A DNA stretch of 64,000 nucleotides, taken from positions 3,203,001 through 3,267,000 of the forward strand of contig NZ_JAUSZK010000001.1 in NCBI RefSeq assembly GCF_030817495.1, given 5' to 3'. Both the position numbers and the translations under genes were made by a program. The notes below the pieces were generated by a model. That model worked only from the letters and a program-made list of their open reading frames with translations. It was not told the DNA's origin and ran no database searches. This document shows positions 43,778 through 53,454 of the stretch, in pieces (positions within the stretch are counted from its first letter, which is position 1; each line of letters starts with the position of its first letter). This stretch comes from Streptomyces sp. V3I7. Its GTDB lineage: Bacteria; Actinomycetota; Actinomycetes; Streptomycetales; Streptomycetaceae.

Positions 43778-45562
43778 TCAGACGAGCCGGACCGGCTTCT
43801 CGGGGCGTATCCCCGACGCGACCAGCCAGTCCCTGAGGGGAGCCGGGTCGCCTTCCTCAGTCAGGCTGAGCACCTTCGCGGTCAGGTCGGCGGCGCGGCG
43901 GCCGTTGAGGAGCAGGGACGGGCCGTCGAGCCAGTCGAGGCCGGGAGCGCCTCCGGCGGTGTCCACCGCGGCGCAGCAGACCATGGCCGTGATGTGGTCG
44001 GCGAGGAGTTCGCGGGCGGAGCGGGGCGGCTGGAGCGGGAAGAGCGGGAGCGCGCCGTCGCCCCACAGCACCGTCTCGGGGCTCTGCCCCGCGGTGGCCT
44101 GCGGCTGTACGGCGGTGCCGGCGGCCTCCTCGCGGGCGAGCTCGGCGCTGAGCCGGGCGGCGAGGAGGACGCTCCGCTCGTTGCCGAGGCCGGCCTCCGC
44201 ATCGTCGTCGGCATCTGAGGGGTCGTCGGCATCTGAGAGAGGGAGGAGTGGGGCCTGTTCCCGGTCCTGGCCGGGCTCGGTCGCCAGGTGGTCCAGGACG
44301 CGGGCGAGGGTGGGGCCGCCGGGGCCGGGCGCGGTGGGGTCGGGGGTGGCGGGGCGGACGCCCAGGGAGTCCAGGACGCGGTGGAGGCGGGCCGCGTCGG
44401 TGCGCCACTTGCGGTCCACGACCTCGTCCGCGTACTCCTGCCAGCCCACCGGGGACCAGTCGGGCCCCTGCTCGGCGGGGCCGCCGTGGAAGAGGCGGGC
44501 GGCGAGCAGCGAGGTGGCCTCGTCCACCGTGCCGGGCTCCTCCAGCAGGTCGCAGGCGGGGCGCTCGCCCAGGCGGGAGGCGAAGCCCTCGGCCAGCCGG
44601 TCGCGCCGGGACAGCTCGGTCAGCGCCGCGACGACGCCCGCGTCCAGCCGGGAGGGCCAGCGGCCCATCCGCCAGGCGGGCAGCGCGACCCGGGTCAGCA
44701 GCCGGTCCCAGCCGGCGTACGCGAGCCCGACCTGTTCCTGGGCGACGATCCGCAGCCCGTAGTCGACGTCCTGCGCGCGCTCGGCGGCCGCGGCCGCCAC
44801 CCCCCGCTCCATCTCGGTGGCGTGTCCCCGGCAGCCGCGCAGCATGAGCCGGACCACCCAGCCGACGCCCGCGAGCACGGTGCGGGCGATCGGGCCGCGC
44901 CCGGGGGCCGAGGTCACCGCCACCGCCGCGTCCAGTCCCCGCAGGAAGCGGCGGGCGGCGGCTATGTCCGGGTGGGCCGAGGGGCCCGTGCCGGCGATGA
45001 CCGGGGCGAGGACGGCGCGGAGTTCGCCGACGCGCATCCACCACAGGAACGGCGAGCCGATGACGAGGACGGGTGCGGCGGCCGCACGGCGCCGGGGGTG
45101 GCTCCCGGGGGCCGTCAGTTCGTCGCGGTCGCGCGCCGGGGGCGGGCCGTGCGCGGGATGGGTGCGGTCCTCCAGCCAGCTGTCGCAGTCCGGGGTGAGC
45201 GCTATGGCGGAGGGGGCCGGGACGTCGAGGCGGTCGGCGAGGTCGCGCACCAGCCGGTACAGGTCCGGGGCGGACTTCTCGGGGACCGGGACCGTCGGGC
45301 TCATGGCGGGGCGGGCGCGGGCGACGACCAGGGCGATGCCCGCGGCGGCGGGCAGCACCACCAGGGCGAGGACGCCCACGGTCCAGCGGGCGGTGTCCCA
45401 GCCGCTCCCGACGAGGTGGCCGGTGGAGCCGCCGACGAGCAGGACCACGGCGACGGCCGCGGGCAGCAGCGCGACGGCCAGCGCCCGGCCGCGGACACGC
45501 AGCACGGCGAGCGCTCTGGAGCGCGCGGCCTGCGCGCCCGCTTCCACACCCATACCGGTCAC
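43778..45562 (-). CDS. Streptomyces membrane protein of unknown function
   Basis: 594 residues. Two membrane segments near the N-terminus (about 29-47 and 60-82) are followed by LYRLVRDLADRLDVPAPSAI, a stretch whose spacing recalls the start of the M48 peptidase domain, but there is no HExxH, so any such domain is inactive. The remainder is Ala/Arg/Leu-rich with an acidic ADDPSDADDDAEA segment (an imperfect 9-bp DNA repeat). Conserved in the genus at this position, function unknown. Confidence 0.65.
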   Translation of the reverse strand: MTGMGVEAGAQAARSRALAVLRVRGRALAVALLPAAVAVVLLVGGSTGHLVGSGWDTARWTVGVLALVVLPAAAGIALVVARARPAMSPTVPVPEKSAPDLYRLVRDLADRLDVPAPSAIALTPDCDSWLEDRTHPAHGPPPARDRDELTAPGSHPRRRAAAAPVLVIGSPFLWWMRVGELRAVLAPVIAGTGPSAHPDIAAARRFLRGLDAAVAVTSAPGRGPIARTVLAGVGWVVRLMLRGCRGHATEMERGVAAAAAERAQDVDYGLRIVAQEQVGLAYAGWDRLLTRVALPAWRMGRWPSRLDAGVVAALTELSRRDRLAEGFASRLGERPACDLLEEPGTVDEATSLLAARLFHGGPAEQGPDWSPVGWQEYADEVVDRKWRTDAARLHRVLDSLGVRPATPDPTAPGPGGPTLARVLDHLATEPGQDREQAPLLPLSDADDPSDADDDAEAGLGNERSVLLAARLSAELAREEAAGTAVQPQATAGQSPETVLWGDGALPLFPLQPPRSARELLADHITAMVCCAAVDTAGGAPGLDWLDGPSLLLNGRRAADLTAKVLSLTEEGDPAPLRDWLVASGIRPEKPVRLV

Positions 45563-45871
45563 GACCGGACGTCACCCCCTCGCTGTCCTGGCGCTCTCCT
45601 GGCGTTGCTCACTCCCCCACTGTGGCACCGGGGACTGACATCGCAATGCCGGTGGGCCAAGTGCCGGAACGCTTGCGCCGCACCATAGTTGGGGCCTCGG
45701 CCCCCGTCAGCCGGTTAGGGCATCGGTCACTCGATGGAATGGCTTTGGTCATAGGTGGGCGACAGACAGCAATGATCAGGCCCCGGATTTCTCCGGGGCC
45801 TGATACCTGCTGTGCCACGAGGGGCGCATGGGGCGCAGAGCCCATGCCAGGGGGCGTGAGCCGAGGGCGCG
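45563..45871. other. Region between purD and the membrane protein gene
   Basis: 309 bp holding the purD terminator; otherwise nothing recognised. Confidence 0.5.
45775..45804 (-). terminator. Terminator of purD
   Basis: 12-bp perfect stem ATCAGGCCCCGG with a 6-nt loop, 67 nt past the stop. Confidence 0.8.
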
Positions 45872-47125
45872 TCACACGCCGGCGGCCGCCTTCGCCGCGA
45901 TGTCCGTACGGTGCTGGGAGCCGTCGAGCCCGATGCGGCCGAGGGCGCCGTACGCGCGCTCGCGGGCCTCGGCCAGGTCGGCCCCGGTCGCGGTGACGGA
46001 CAGCACACGGCCGCCCGCGCTGACGACCTCGTCGCCGTCGCGCCTGGTCCCGGCGTGCAGGACGTACGCGTGCGGGGCGTCCTTGGCGGCCACCTCGTCG
46101 AGGCCGGTGATCGGGTCGCCGGTGCGCGGGGTGGCGGGGTAGTTGTGCGAGGCGACGACCACGGTGACCGCGGCGTCGTCGCTCCAGCGCAGCGGCTCCA
46201 GGTCGGCGAGGGTGCCGGTGGCTGCGGCGTGCAGGACGCCACCGAGCGGGGTCTTCAGCCGGGCCAGGACCACCTGGGTCTCGGGGTCGCCGAAGCGGGC
46301 GTTGAACTCGATGACCCGCACACCGCGCGAGGTGATCGCGAGGCCCGCGTAGAGCAGCCCGGAGAAGGAGGTGCCGCGGCGGCGCATCTCGTCGACGGTC
46401 GGCTGGAGAACGGTCCGCACGACCTCGTCCACCAGCTCCGGGTCGGCCCAGGGCAGCGGGGAGTACGCGCCCATGCCGCCGGTGTTGGGGCCCTCGTCGC
46501 CGTCGAGCGCGCGCTTGAAGTCCTGGGCGGGCTGGAGCGGGACGACGGTCGTGCCGTCGGTGATCGCGAAGAGGGAGACCTCGGGGCCGTCGAGGAACTC
46601 CTCGATGACCACACGGTCGCAGGCGGCGGCGTGCGCCTTGGCGGCCTCGACGTCATCGGTGACCACGACGCCCTTGCCGGCGGCGAGGCCGTCGTCCTTG
46701 ACGACGTACGGGGCGCCGAAGGCGTCGAGGGCCGTGGCGACCTCCTCGGCGGTCGTGCAGACGTACGAGCGGGCGGTGGGCACCTCGGCCACCGCCATCA
46801 CGTCCTTGGCGAAGGCTTTGGACCCTTCGAGCTGCGCGGCCTCCTGGGAGGGGCCGAAGACCGGGATGCCCGCCTCGCGCACGGCGTCGGCGACCCCGGC
46901 GACCAGGGGGGCCTCCGGGCCGACGACGACGAGGTCGGCGCCGAGCTCCAGGGCCAGCGCGGTGACCGCCGCGCCGTCCAGGGCGTCGACCTGGTGCAGC
47001 TCGGCGACCTCGGCGATGCCGGCGTTGCCGGGGGCGCAGTACAGCGCGGTGACGTCGGGATCGTGGGACAGGGAGCGGCACAGGGCGTGTTCGCGGGCGC
47101 CGCTACCGATGACGAGGACCTTCAC
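45872..47125 (-). CDS. purD: Phosphoribosylamine-glycine ligase (GAR synthetase)
   Basis: Second step of purine synthesis. 417 residues: [13 protein letters not shown], the ATP-grasp region ([16 protein letters not shown]), [12 protein letters not shown] and [14 protein letters not shown]. Start GTG 47125 has no Shine-Dalgarno but a TAGGCT -10 exactly 6 nt upstream, so it is probably translated from a leaderless mRNA. Confidence 0.96.
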   Translation of the reverse strand: MKVLVIGSGAREHALCRSLSHDPDVTALYCAPGNAGIAEVAELHQVDALDGAAVTALALELGADLVVVGPEAPLVAGVADAVREAGIPVFGPSQEAAQLEGSKAFAKDVMAVAEVPTARSYVCTTAEEVATALDAFGAPYVVKDDGLAAGKGVVVTDDVEAAKAHAAACDRVVIEEFLDGPEVSLFAITDGTTVVPLQPAQDFKRALDGDEGPNTGGMGAYSPLPWADPELVDEVVRTVLQPTVDEMRRRGTSFSGLLYAGLAITSRGVRVIEFNARFGDPETQVVLARLKTPLGGVLHAAATGTLADLEPLRWSDDAAVTVVVASHNYPATPRTGDPITGLDEVAAKDAPHAYVLHAGTRRDGDEVVSAGGRVLSVTATGADLAEARERAYGALGRIGLDGSQHRTDIAAKAAAGV

Positions 47126-47131
47126 GGGCCC

Positions 47132-47137
47132 AGCCTA
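47132..47137 (-). promoter_or_regulatory. -10 element of leaderless purD promoter
   Basis: TAGGCT on the minus strand followed by GGGCCC and the GTG start. The same TAGGCT-N6-GTG arrangement occurs at 55348. Confidence 0.6.
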
Positions 47138-47272
47138 TCGGGCCGGGGGCACCGCTCCTTGTGCGGGCTTCCGAGAGAGCGGGGTCCGGGTGTTCGTAGG
47201 TTCCTCCGAGCGGGGCCGGCATGGGGGTGCCCTCGCGGGTGGCCGTGGCCCGCCGCCGGGGGCGTGCGCGCG

Positions 47273-49567
47273 CTACTCGTTGGAGAACTCGTCCAGCACG
47301 GTGGCCCCCAGCTCCCGCACGATCAGGTCGTGACCGGAGAGGGCCGACTCGTCGAGATCGGGGTCGTCGTCCGCGGGGATGTCGTCCTCGATGGAGACCG
47401 GGGGCCGCTCGGGGGCGGGCGCCGGCTGGGGTGCCGGGGCCGCGCTCCGGGCGGACGGCCGGGACTGGGGAGCGGACGAGGCCGAGGAGGAGGGAGCCGG
47501 GCTCGGGGCGGGCGCGGGGGCCGAGGCGCCGTACCCACCGGCTCCGCCGCCACCGTGCTGAGCGGTGCCGCCGCCGTGACCGCCACCGCCGAAGCCGGAG
47601 CTGCCGCCTGAGGGCGCCGGTGCCGAGCCGCCGGACGGGTCGACGACGGCGTCGATCTTCCACTGCACGTTGAACTGCTCGGCCAGCGCCTGGCGCAGCA
47701 CGTCCTCGCTGCCGCTGCTCGTGAAGTTGTCGCGGGCGCCGGCGTTGACGAAGCCGATCTGGAGCGTGGTGCCGTCGAAGCCGGTGACCTGGGCGTTCTG
47801 GCTGAGCAGGATCCAGGTGAAGCGGCGGCGGTTCTTGACCGACTCCAGGATGTTCGGCCAGAGCATCCGCGGGTCCAGGGAGCCCGGAGGCGGGGCCGCC
47901 GCGGGGGCGGAGGCCGCAGGCGTGGGTGCGGAGGCGGGGGTGGACGCGGGCGCGGGCGCCTGCGGCGGGGCGGCCGAAGGCTGCTGACCGCTGCCCGCGG
48001 CGGCCGCCGTGGGCCAGCCGCCCGGCCGACGGCCACCGCCCGCGGAGGCGGCGGTGGGCCAGGCACCGGGAGCGGGAGCCTGCGGAGCGGCCGGGGCCGG
48101 AGGGGTCGGGGCGGCGGGGGCGGGCGGAGCCGCGGGGGGCGCCTGTTCACCGCCGGGAGCCGCCGCCCCGGAGTCGGCAGCCGGAGCCGGTGAAGGAGCC
48201 GGTGAAGGGGTCGCGGTGGGGGCCGGGGTCGGGGCAGCACCAGGCGCCGCCGACCCGCGCACGGCCGCCCGGGCCGCAGCAGGGCCGCCACCGGGCGGAA
48301 CCGGGGCGACCGGCGCGACCGGCGCGCCGCCGGGCAGACCGGCGCCCGGGTGCGCTTCGGGACCGGGCACGTACCCGGCGGCAGGCGCCGTACCGCCGCC
48401 CGAGAAGTTGACGCCGCGCTCCAGACGGTCGAGGCGGGCCATCACCGAGCGCTCGTCGCCGTAGGCGGCGGGCAGCATCACGCGCGCGCAGATGAGTTCG
48501 AGCTGGAGTCGGGGCGAGTTGGCACCGCGCATCTCGGTCAGACCCGCGTTGACGAGGTCGGCGGCACGGCTGAGTTCGGCGGCGCCGAAGATGCCGGCCT
48601 GGGCCTGCATGCGCTCCAGGACGTCGGCGGGTGCGTCGATGAGCCCCTTCTGGGCGGCGTCCGGCACCGCGGCGAGGATCACCAGGTCCCGCAGCCGCTC
48701 CAGCAGGTCGGCGACGAAGCGGCGGGGGTCGTTGCCGCCCTCGATCACGCGGTCCACGACCTCGAAGGCGGCGGCGCCGTCACCGGTGGCGAAGGCCTCG
48801 ACGACGGAGTCGAGGAGCGAGCCCTCGGTGTAGCCGAGCAGGGACGTGGCCATGGTGTACGTCACACCGTCCGCCCCGGCGCCGGCGAGCAGCTGGTCCA
48901 TGACGGACATGGAGTCACGCACGGAACCGGCACCGGCACGCACGACGAGCGGCAGCACGCCGTCGTCGACGGGGATGTCCTCCTTCGCGCAGACCTCGCC
49001 GAGGTAGTCGCGCAGGGTCCCCGGCGGCACGAGCCGGAAGGGGTAGTGGTGGGTCCGCGACCGGATCGTCCCGATGACCTTCTCGGGCTCAGTGGTGGCG
49101 AAGATGAACTTCAGGTGCTCCGGCGGCTCCTCGACCACCTTGAGCAGCGCGTTGAAGCCCGCCGACGTGACCATGTGGGCCTCGTCGATGATGTAGATCT
49201 TGTAGCGGCTGCCCGCGGGGCCGAAGAATGCCTTCTCGCGCAGCTCGCGCGCGTCGTCCACACCACCGTGCGAGGCGGCGTCGATCTCGATGACGTCGAT
49301 GGAGCCGGGGCCGTTCCGTGCCAGGTCCTGGCACGACTGGCACTCGCCGCAGGGCGTGGGCGTGGGACCCTGCTCACAGTTCAGGCAGCGGGCCAGGATG
49401 CGCGCGCTGGTCGTCTTTCCGCAGCCGCGCGGACCACTGAACAGGTACGCGTGATTGACCCGGTTGTTCCGCAGCGCCTGCTGCAGCGGGTCGGTCACAT
49501 GCTCCTGCCCGATGACCTCCGCAAAGGTCTCCGGGCGATAGCGGCGGTACAGCGCGAGAGACGACAC
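47273..49567 (-). CDS. dnaX: DNA polymerase III subunits gamma and tau
   Basis: Clamp-loader ATPase. 764 residues: Walker A GPRGCGKTTSARIL, a four-Cys zinc site (CLNCEQGPTPTPCGECQSC), DEAH-like DEAHMV and the sensor SVRDSMS. The long C-terminal part (about 380-580) is Ala/Pro/Gly low complexity and ends in an acidic tail. I see no slippery heptamer, so a separate gamma product is not predicted. Start GTG 49567 (SSLALYRRYRPETF) is preceded by TATAAC at 9 nt. It lies directly downstream of the SRP RNA gene. Confidence 0.96.
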   Translation of the reverse strand: MSSLALYRRYRPETFAEVIGQEHVTDPLQQALRNNRVNHAYLFSGPRGCGKTTSARILARCLNCEQGPTPTPCGECQSCQDLARNGPGSIDVIEIDAASHGGVDDARELREKAFFGPAGSRYKIYIIDEAHMVTSAGFNALLKVVEEPPEHLKFIFATTEPEKVIGTIRSRTHHYPFRLVPPGTLRDYLGEVCAKEDIPVDDGVLPLVVRAGAGSVRDSMSVMDQLLAGAGADGVTYTMATSLLGYTEGSLLDSVVEAFATGDGAAAFEVVDRVIEGGNDPRRFVADLLERLRDLVILAAVPDAAQKGLIDAPADVLERMQAQAGIFGAAELSRAADLVNAGLTEMRGANSPRLQLELICARVMLPAAYGDERSVMARLDRLERGVNFSGGGTAPAAGYVPGPEAHPGAGLPGGAPVAPVAPVPPGGGPAAARAAVRGSAAPGAAPTPAPTATPSPAPSPAPAADSGAAAPGGEQAPPAAPPAPAAPTPPAPAAPQAPAPGAWPTAASAGGGRRPGGWPTAAAAGSGQQPSAAPPQAPAPASTPASAPTPAASAPAAAPPPGSLDPRMLWPNILESVKNRRRFTWILLSQNAQVTGFDGTTLQIGFVNAGARDNFTSSGSEDVLRQALAEQFNVQWKIDAVVDPSGGSAPAPSGGSSGFGGGGHGGGTAQHGGGGAGGYGASAPAPAPSPAPSSSASSAPQSRPSARSAAPAPQPAPAPERPPVSIEDDIPADDDPDLDESALSGHDLIVRELGATVLDEFSNE

Positions 49568-49576
49568 GCATACGAG

Positions 49577-49582
49577 GTTATA
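49577..49582 (-). promoter_or_regulatory. -10 element of dnaX, very short leader
   Basis: TATAAC on the minus strand, 9 nt before the GTG, 40 nt after the end of ffs. Confidence 0.5.
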
Positions 49583-49622
49583 GGCGACCACCGACAACCG
49601 GTTCCGTCCGCCTACGCAAACG

Positions 49623-49706
49623 CCCCCCACGCACCTGCCAGAGCCGACCTACCCTTGCTGCCTTCCGGCCCTGGGGGAGTTCAGTCAGATAGCACCGCGT
49701 GGGGGG
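49623..49706 (-). ncRNA. ffs: Signal recognition particle RNA, small bacterial type
   Basis: On the minus strand the apical SRP motif GGCCGGAAGGCAGCAAGGG is intact, flanked by pairing stems that close with CCCCCCACGC / GCGTGGGGGG. It binds Ffh for co-translational targeting to the membrane. Adjacent to dnaX, as in many actinobacteria. Ends are estimated from the terminal stem. Confidence 0.9.
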
Positions 49707-49832
49707 CTGCGGGAAAGACTACCCGATCCGGACCTCCGGGAGGTACTTCGTCCGGACCCGCGAGGAGAGCCCGTCCGAGCCCGCGGGAACGAGGTTCGCG
49801 AGCACTCCCCGCGGTCATGTAATGTTTGCGGC

Positions 49833-49920
49833 GGAGGATTCGCCTAGAGGCCTAGGGCGCACGCTTGGAAAGCGTGTTGGGGGCAACCCCTCACGAGTTC
49901 GAATCTCGTATCCTCCGCCA
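49833..49920 (+). tRNA. tRNA-Ser (GGA), CCA encoded
   Basis: Anticodon loop TTGGAAA, long variable arm, acceptor GGAGGAT / ATCCTCC, discriminator G followed by genomic CCA. It is the only tRNA in the window with encoded CCA. Confidence 0.94.
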
Positions 49921-49939
49921 GTGCCTCACCGGGCACGAA

Positions 49940-49977
49940 GTCGAAGGGCCCCGCTGCTTGCAGTGGGGCCCTTCGAC
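49940..49977 (+). terminator. Terminator after tRNA-Ser (GGA)
   Basis: 18-bp stem GTCGAAGGGCCCCGCTGC with one wobble pair, 2-nt gap in the loop. Confidence 0.75.
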
Positions 49978-50012
49978 GTTGTCCGGCGACGTTGTCCGGC
50001 TCAGGGCCCGGT

Positions 50013-50744
50013 TCAGGAGAGCCAGTCCCGGTAGTGAGTAGGGGCGATCAGGGCGTCTCCCTTGGCGATGAGGGCGTCGCCCGGGACGGCGGCGAAGATT
50101 CCGGCGGTGTCGTCGGTGACGACGGTGCGGCCGTCGGGGCGGGCGGCCAGGGTGATGCGGCCGAGTTCGTCGAGGGGGAAGACGTCGGGTCCGGCGATGT
50201 CGCGCGTGGCGTTCAGAGGAGGGGCCGCGGCGACCTCGGTGACGGCGTCGGAGACGTCCTGCGCGGCGATCGGCTGGAGCGGGGTCGGGGGCAGGCGGAC
50301 GGTGTCGCCCTCGGTGGTCCAGGACATGACCGGTTCGACGAACTCCATGAACTGGGTGGCGCGGACGATCGAGTACGGGAGCGGCCCGCCCTTGAGGATG
50401 TCCTCCTGGAGCGTCTTGGCCCGGTAGTAGACCAGCTCGGGCACCTCGTCCGTACCGACGATCGACAGGATGGCGACGTGCCCGACGCCTCCTTCGGCAG
50501 CGGCGGCCAGGAGGTTGTCCATCGAGGTCCGGAAGAACTCCACGGAGGCGTCGTCGAAGGTCGGGGAGTTCGTCAGGTTGACGACGACGTCGGCGCCGTC
50601 GACCGCCTCCTGAAGGCCCTCGCCGGTGATGACGTCCACACCGGTGGACAGCGAGTGCGGTACGGCGTCGTGTCCGGCCGCCCTGAGCTTCTCCACGACC
50701 TGTGAACCGATGAGGCCGGTACCGCCGAGCACTGCGATCTTCAT
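50013..50744 (-). CDS. NAD(P)-binding SDR/NmrA-like protein
   Basis: 243 residues with the Rossmann motif VLGGTGLIGSQ at the N-terminus, SIVGTDEVPELVYYRAK (YxxxK as in atypical SDRs) and SIVRATQFMEF. No substrate can be named. Stand-alone gene. Confidence 0.85.
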   Translation of the reverse strand: MKIAVLGGTGLIGSQVVEKLRAAGHDAVPHSLSTGVDVITGEGLQEAVDGADVVVNLTNSPTFDDASVEFFRTSMDNLLAAAAEGGVGHVAILSIVGTDEVPELVYYRAKTLQEDILKGGPLPYSIVRATQFMEFVEPVMSWTTEGDTVRLPPTPLQPIAAQDVSDAVTEVAAAPPLNATRDIAGPDVFPLDELGRITLAARPDGRTVVTDDTAGIFAAVPGDALIAKGDALIAPTHYRDWLS

Positions 50745-50837
50745 GGGCCACCCTTGGTCTCGCTGCCGGTGACTCCACTGTGCGGCAATGTGATGCGCGT
50801 CGCATGCCGGTCGGCCGCTCCGGGCGGGTAGTCCGCG

Positions 50838-52649
50838 CTACGGCGCGATCCGCACGCGCTTCGTCACGCTCACCTGGTCCAGCTCCGAGACCCGCACCGT
50901 GACCTTCATGGTCCAGGTGCCGGCCATGGGCAGGTTCAGGGCCCCGGCGCCCCAGTAGCCACCCTGGTCGGCGACCCGGGCGTCGATCGGGCCGAGGGCG
51001 CGGGCGGGGAGGGTGTAGGAGACGCGCAGCTCGGGAACGGTCGCGAAACCGCCGTCCCGGCCGTAGACCACGGCCTGCACGGAGTTCTTGCCCACCCGGC
51101 CCGGGTCCAGCGTGATCTGCGCCTTGCCGCGCGCGGTCCCGGCCTCGAAGGGCACCGTCGTGACGGACGCGGCCGGTATCCCGCTCACCGCTCCCGCGCC
51201 CGCTCCCGCTACAGCCCCCGACGCCGCCTCGGCCTCCGCCCGGCCCGGAAGGGTGCCCGTCAGCAGGGTCGAGAGCAGCAGGACCACGGCACCGACCGCC
51301 GCCTCCGCCAGCACGGTGCGGCGCAGACCGCGGGCGCCGGGGACAGGATCGGGGGTGGCATCCGGCACATCCGGGGACTTCACCGGGGGCGGGCCTCCGA
51401 CCGGCTCCGGCACCCGTTCCCGTACAGCCTCCACGACCCCCTCCGTGGCCGGCCGCGCCGTCCATCGCCGCGACCCGGCCGCCGCCGTCAGCAGCAGGAC
51501 GACCGCGGCCAGCTTGAGGGTCAGCAGGCGGCCGTACGACGTCTCCGTGAGCGCGTCCCAGGAGCCGAGGCCGCGCCAGGACTGGTAGACGCCGGTGACG
51601 ACCAGGACGGTGACCGAGGCCTGGGCGAGGCGGGAGAAGCGGGTGACAACGGTGGCGGGCAGCGGCTCGGCGGCGCGGTGGAGCGTGATGAGCAGGGCCG
51701 TCAGGCCGCCGAGCCAGACCGCCGCCGCCAGCAGGTGCAGCACCGCCGCGGCCCGCGCCACCGGCACCTGGATCCCGGCCGAGGCGTGCTCCGCCGCCGC
51801 CCACGTCAGCGCCAGCCCGACGGCGAGCACGGGGCCGCCGTACGCCCGGCCGAGCAGGGCCGGCCTGCGGGACAGCAGGGCGCCCGTGACGAGCAGGAGC
51901 GCCAGCCGGGCCAGAAGGGCGAGTCCCGGGCGGCTGCTGGCCGTACGGCTCAGCGACGCGAGGTCGAGGGCCGAGGCCGGTCCCGTGCCCTCCTCGTACG
52001 GGGCGCGCAGCACGAACAGGACCGCGGTGGCGGCGTGCAGCGCCCACCAGCCCGCCCGGACCGGGCCGCGCAGCACGGCGGCGTCCGGCGGGCGGCAGAC
52101 GGCCCGGAAGGTCACGGTGCCGACGAGGAGGACGACGGCGAGGTACGCGGCGTAGCGCGCGAGGACGTACAGGCGGCCGGTCTCCGGGTCCTCGACGGGG
52201 GCGCCGCGGGCGGGCGGCGCGGTGGCGGAGGGCTTGCCGACGGAGAAGGTGAAGGCGCCCGCGACCGGGTGGCTGTCGGCCGAGACCACCCGCCAGGCCA
52301 CGGTGAAGGTGCCGGTGCGCAGCCCGGCGGGCAGGCTCACGCGGGCGGTGTCGGAGCGGCCCGGCGCGTGCGCCGCCTCTCCCGTGCCGATGCGCTCGTT
52401 GCGCGGGTCGTACACGCGGAAGGAGTCGTCGAGCAGGCCGACGGACTCGGTGAAGGTCAGGGTGATGTGCCGGGGTGCCGAGGTGAGGACGGTTCCGTCG
52501 GCCGGGTCGGTGGCGCGCAGGGCGGCGTGCGCGGACGCGGGAGTTGCCCCACCGAGGAGGAGCAGTGCCAGGAGGGCGCCCAGGAGTGCCGACGTCCGAA
52601 GTCGTCTGACTCCAGCGCCGGTTGCTGTCGTCGGTCCGCCCACCGTCAC
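50838..52649 (-). CDS. CopC-CopD fusion copper transport protein
   Basis: 603 residues. A signal peptide ends at about PASA, placing His as first mature residue, the copper ligand of CopC (HAALRATDPADG), with a second His in DSHPVAG. Eight CopD-type membrane segments follow (about 165-400 and one near 455), and the C-terminal 100 residues form a YtkA/FixH-like soluble domain (VVYGRDGGFATVPELRVSY; GYWGAGALNLPMAGTW). Copper import or delivery to cuproenzymes is the likely role; in Streptomyces such genes affect morphological development. GTG 52649 has GAGG nearby. Confidence 0.85.
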   Translation of the reverse strand: MTVGGPTTATGAGVRRLRTSALLGALLALLLLGGATPASAHAALRATDPADGTVLTSAPRHITLTFTESVGLLDDSFRVYDPRNERIGTGEAAHAPGRSDTARVSLPAGLRTGTFTVAWRVVSADSHPVAGAFTFSVGKPSATAPPARGAPVEDPETGRLYVLARYAAYLAVVLLVGTVTFRAVCRPPDAAVLRGPVRAGWWALHAATAVLFVLRAPYEEGTGPASALDLASLSRTASSRPGLALLARLALLLVTGALLSRRPALLGRAYGGPVLAVGLALTWAAAEHASAGIQVPVARAAAVLHLLAAAVWLGGLTALLITLHRAAEPLPATVVTRFSRLAQASVTVLVVTGVYQSWRGLGSWDALTETSYGRLLTLKLAAVVLLLTAAAGSRRWTARPATEGVVEAVRERVPEPVGGPPPVKSPDVPDATPDPVPGARGLRRTVLAEAAVGAVVLLLSTLLTGTLPGRAEAEAASGAVAGAGAGAVSGIPAASVTTVPFEAGTARGKAQITLDPGRVGKNSVQAVVYGRDGGFATVPELRVSYTLPARALGPIDARVADQGGYWGAGALNLPMAGTWTMKVTVRVSELDQVSVTKRVRIAP

Positions 52650-52775
52650 CGCCTCGTCTCCGGCCCCGCTCGCATACGTACGGGCGGATCCCCCGTCGCG
52701 CTCAGCCGTCGGGGCTCATCGCCCTGGGAAAGCTACCGGCGCGCGACGCGGGCCCGCGCGCGGGATCATCGACGC

Positions 52776-53378
52776 ATGGACGTCACCCTGCACCTCGCCC
52801 AGGACCCCGAAGCCGACGCACTGCTCGGACGCAGCCCGCTCGCCGCGCTGATCGGCATGCTGCTGGACCAGCAGATCCCGATGGAGTGGGCGTTCAAGGG
52901 CCCGGCGGCCATCGCGGCGCGGCTCGGGACGAGCGACCTGGACGCGCACGAGATCGCCGCGCAGGACCCGGAGGCGTTCGCCGCGCTGCTCTCCGAGAAG
53001 CCCGCCGTGCACCGCTACCCGGGTTCGATGGCCAAGCGCATCCAGCAGCTGTGCCAGTACCTGGTCGAGCACTACGACGGGGACGCCGAGGCCGTCTGGC
53101 AGGGCGTCGGCAGCGGACGGGAGCTGCTGAAGCGGCTGGAGGAACTGCCCGGGTTCGGCAGGCAGAAGGCGCAGATCTTCCTCGCGCTGCTGGGCAAGCA
53201 GCTCGGCGTCCGGCCCACGGGATGGCGCGAGGCCGCCGGGGCGTACGGGGAGGCGAAGGCCTACCGGTCCGTCGCCGACATCACCGGGCCCGAGTCGCTG
53301 GTCAAGGTACGGGCGCACAAGCAGGAGATGAAGGCGGCGGCGAAGGCGGCCAAGGCGGCCGCGAAGCCCGCCGGATAG
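52776..53378 (+). CDS. HhH-GPD base-excision DNA glycosylase family protein
   Basis: 200 residues. LLDQQIPMEWAFKGP and the helix-hairpin-helix ELPGFGRQKAQIFLALL place it in the HhH-GPD superfamily; the catalytic Asp/Lys positions are not clear, so it may be a specialised or inactive member. The Ala/Lys tail (MKAAAKAAKAAAKPAG) probably binds DNA. ATG 52776; no clear ribosome site. Confidence 0.8.
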   Translation: MDVTLHLAQDPEADALLGRSPLAALIGMLLDQQIPMEWAFKGPAAIAARLGTSDLDAHEIAAQDPEAFAALLSEKPAVHRYPGSMAKRIQQLCQYLVEHYDGDAEAVWQGVGSGRELLKRLEELPGFGRQKAQIFLALLGKQLGVRPTGWREAAGAYGEAKAYRSVADITGPESLVKVRAHKQEMKAAAKAAKAAAKPAG

Positions 53379-53454
53379 GACGCACGCGCCGGGCCGTCAG
53401 CCGGGTGGCCGGTCCCAGGTGGCGGACGCCGCCGCGCCGGTCGAAGCATGGAGC

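Noticed and set aside
47273..49567. Programmed frameshift in dnaX giving gamma
   Set aside because: No A-rich slippery heptamer followed by a stop in the -1 frame was seen.
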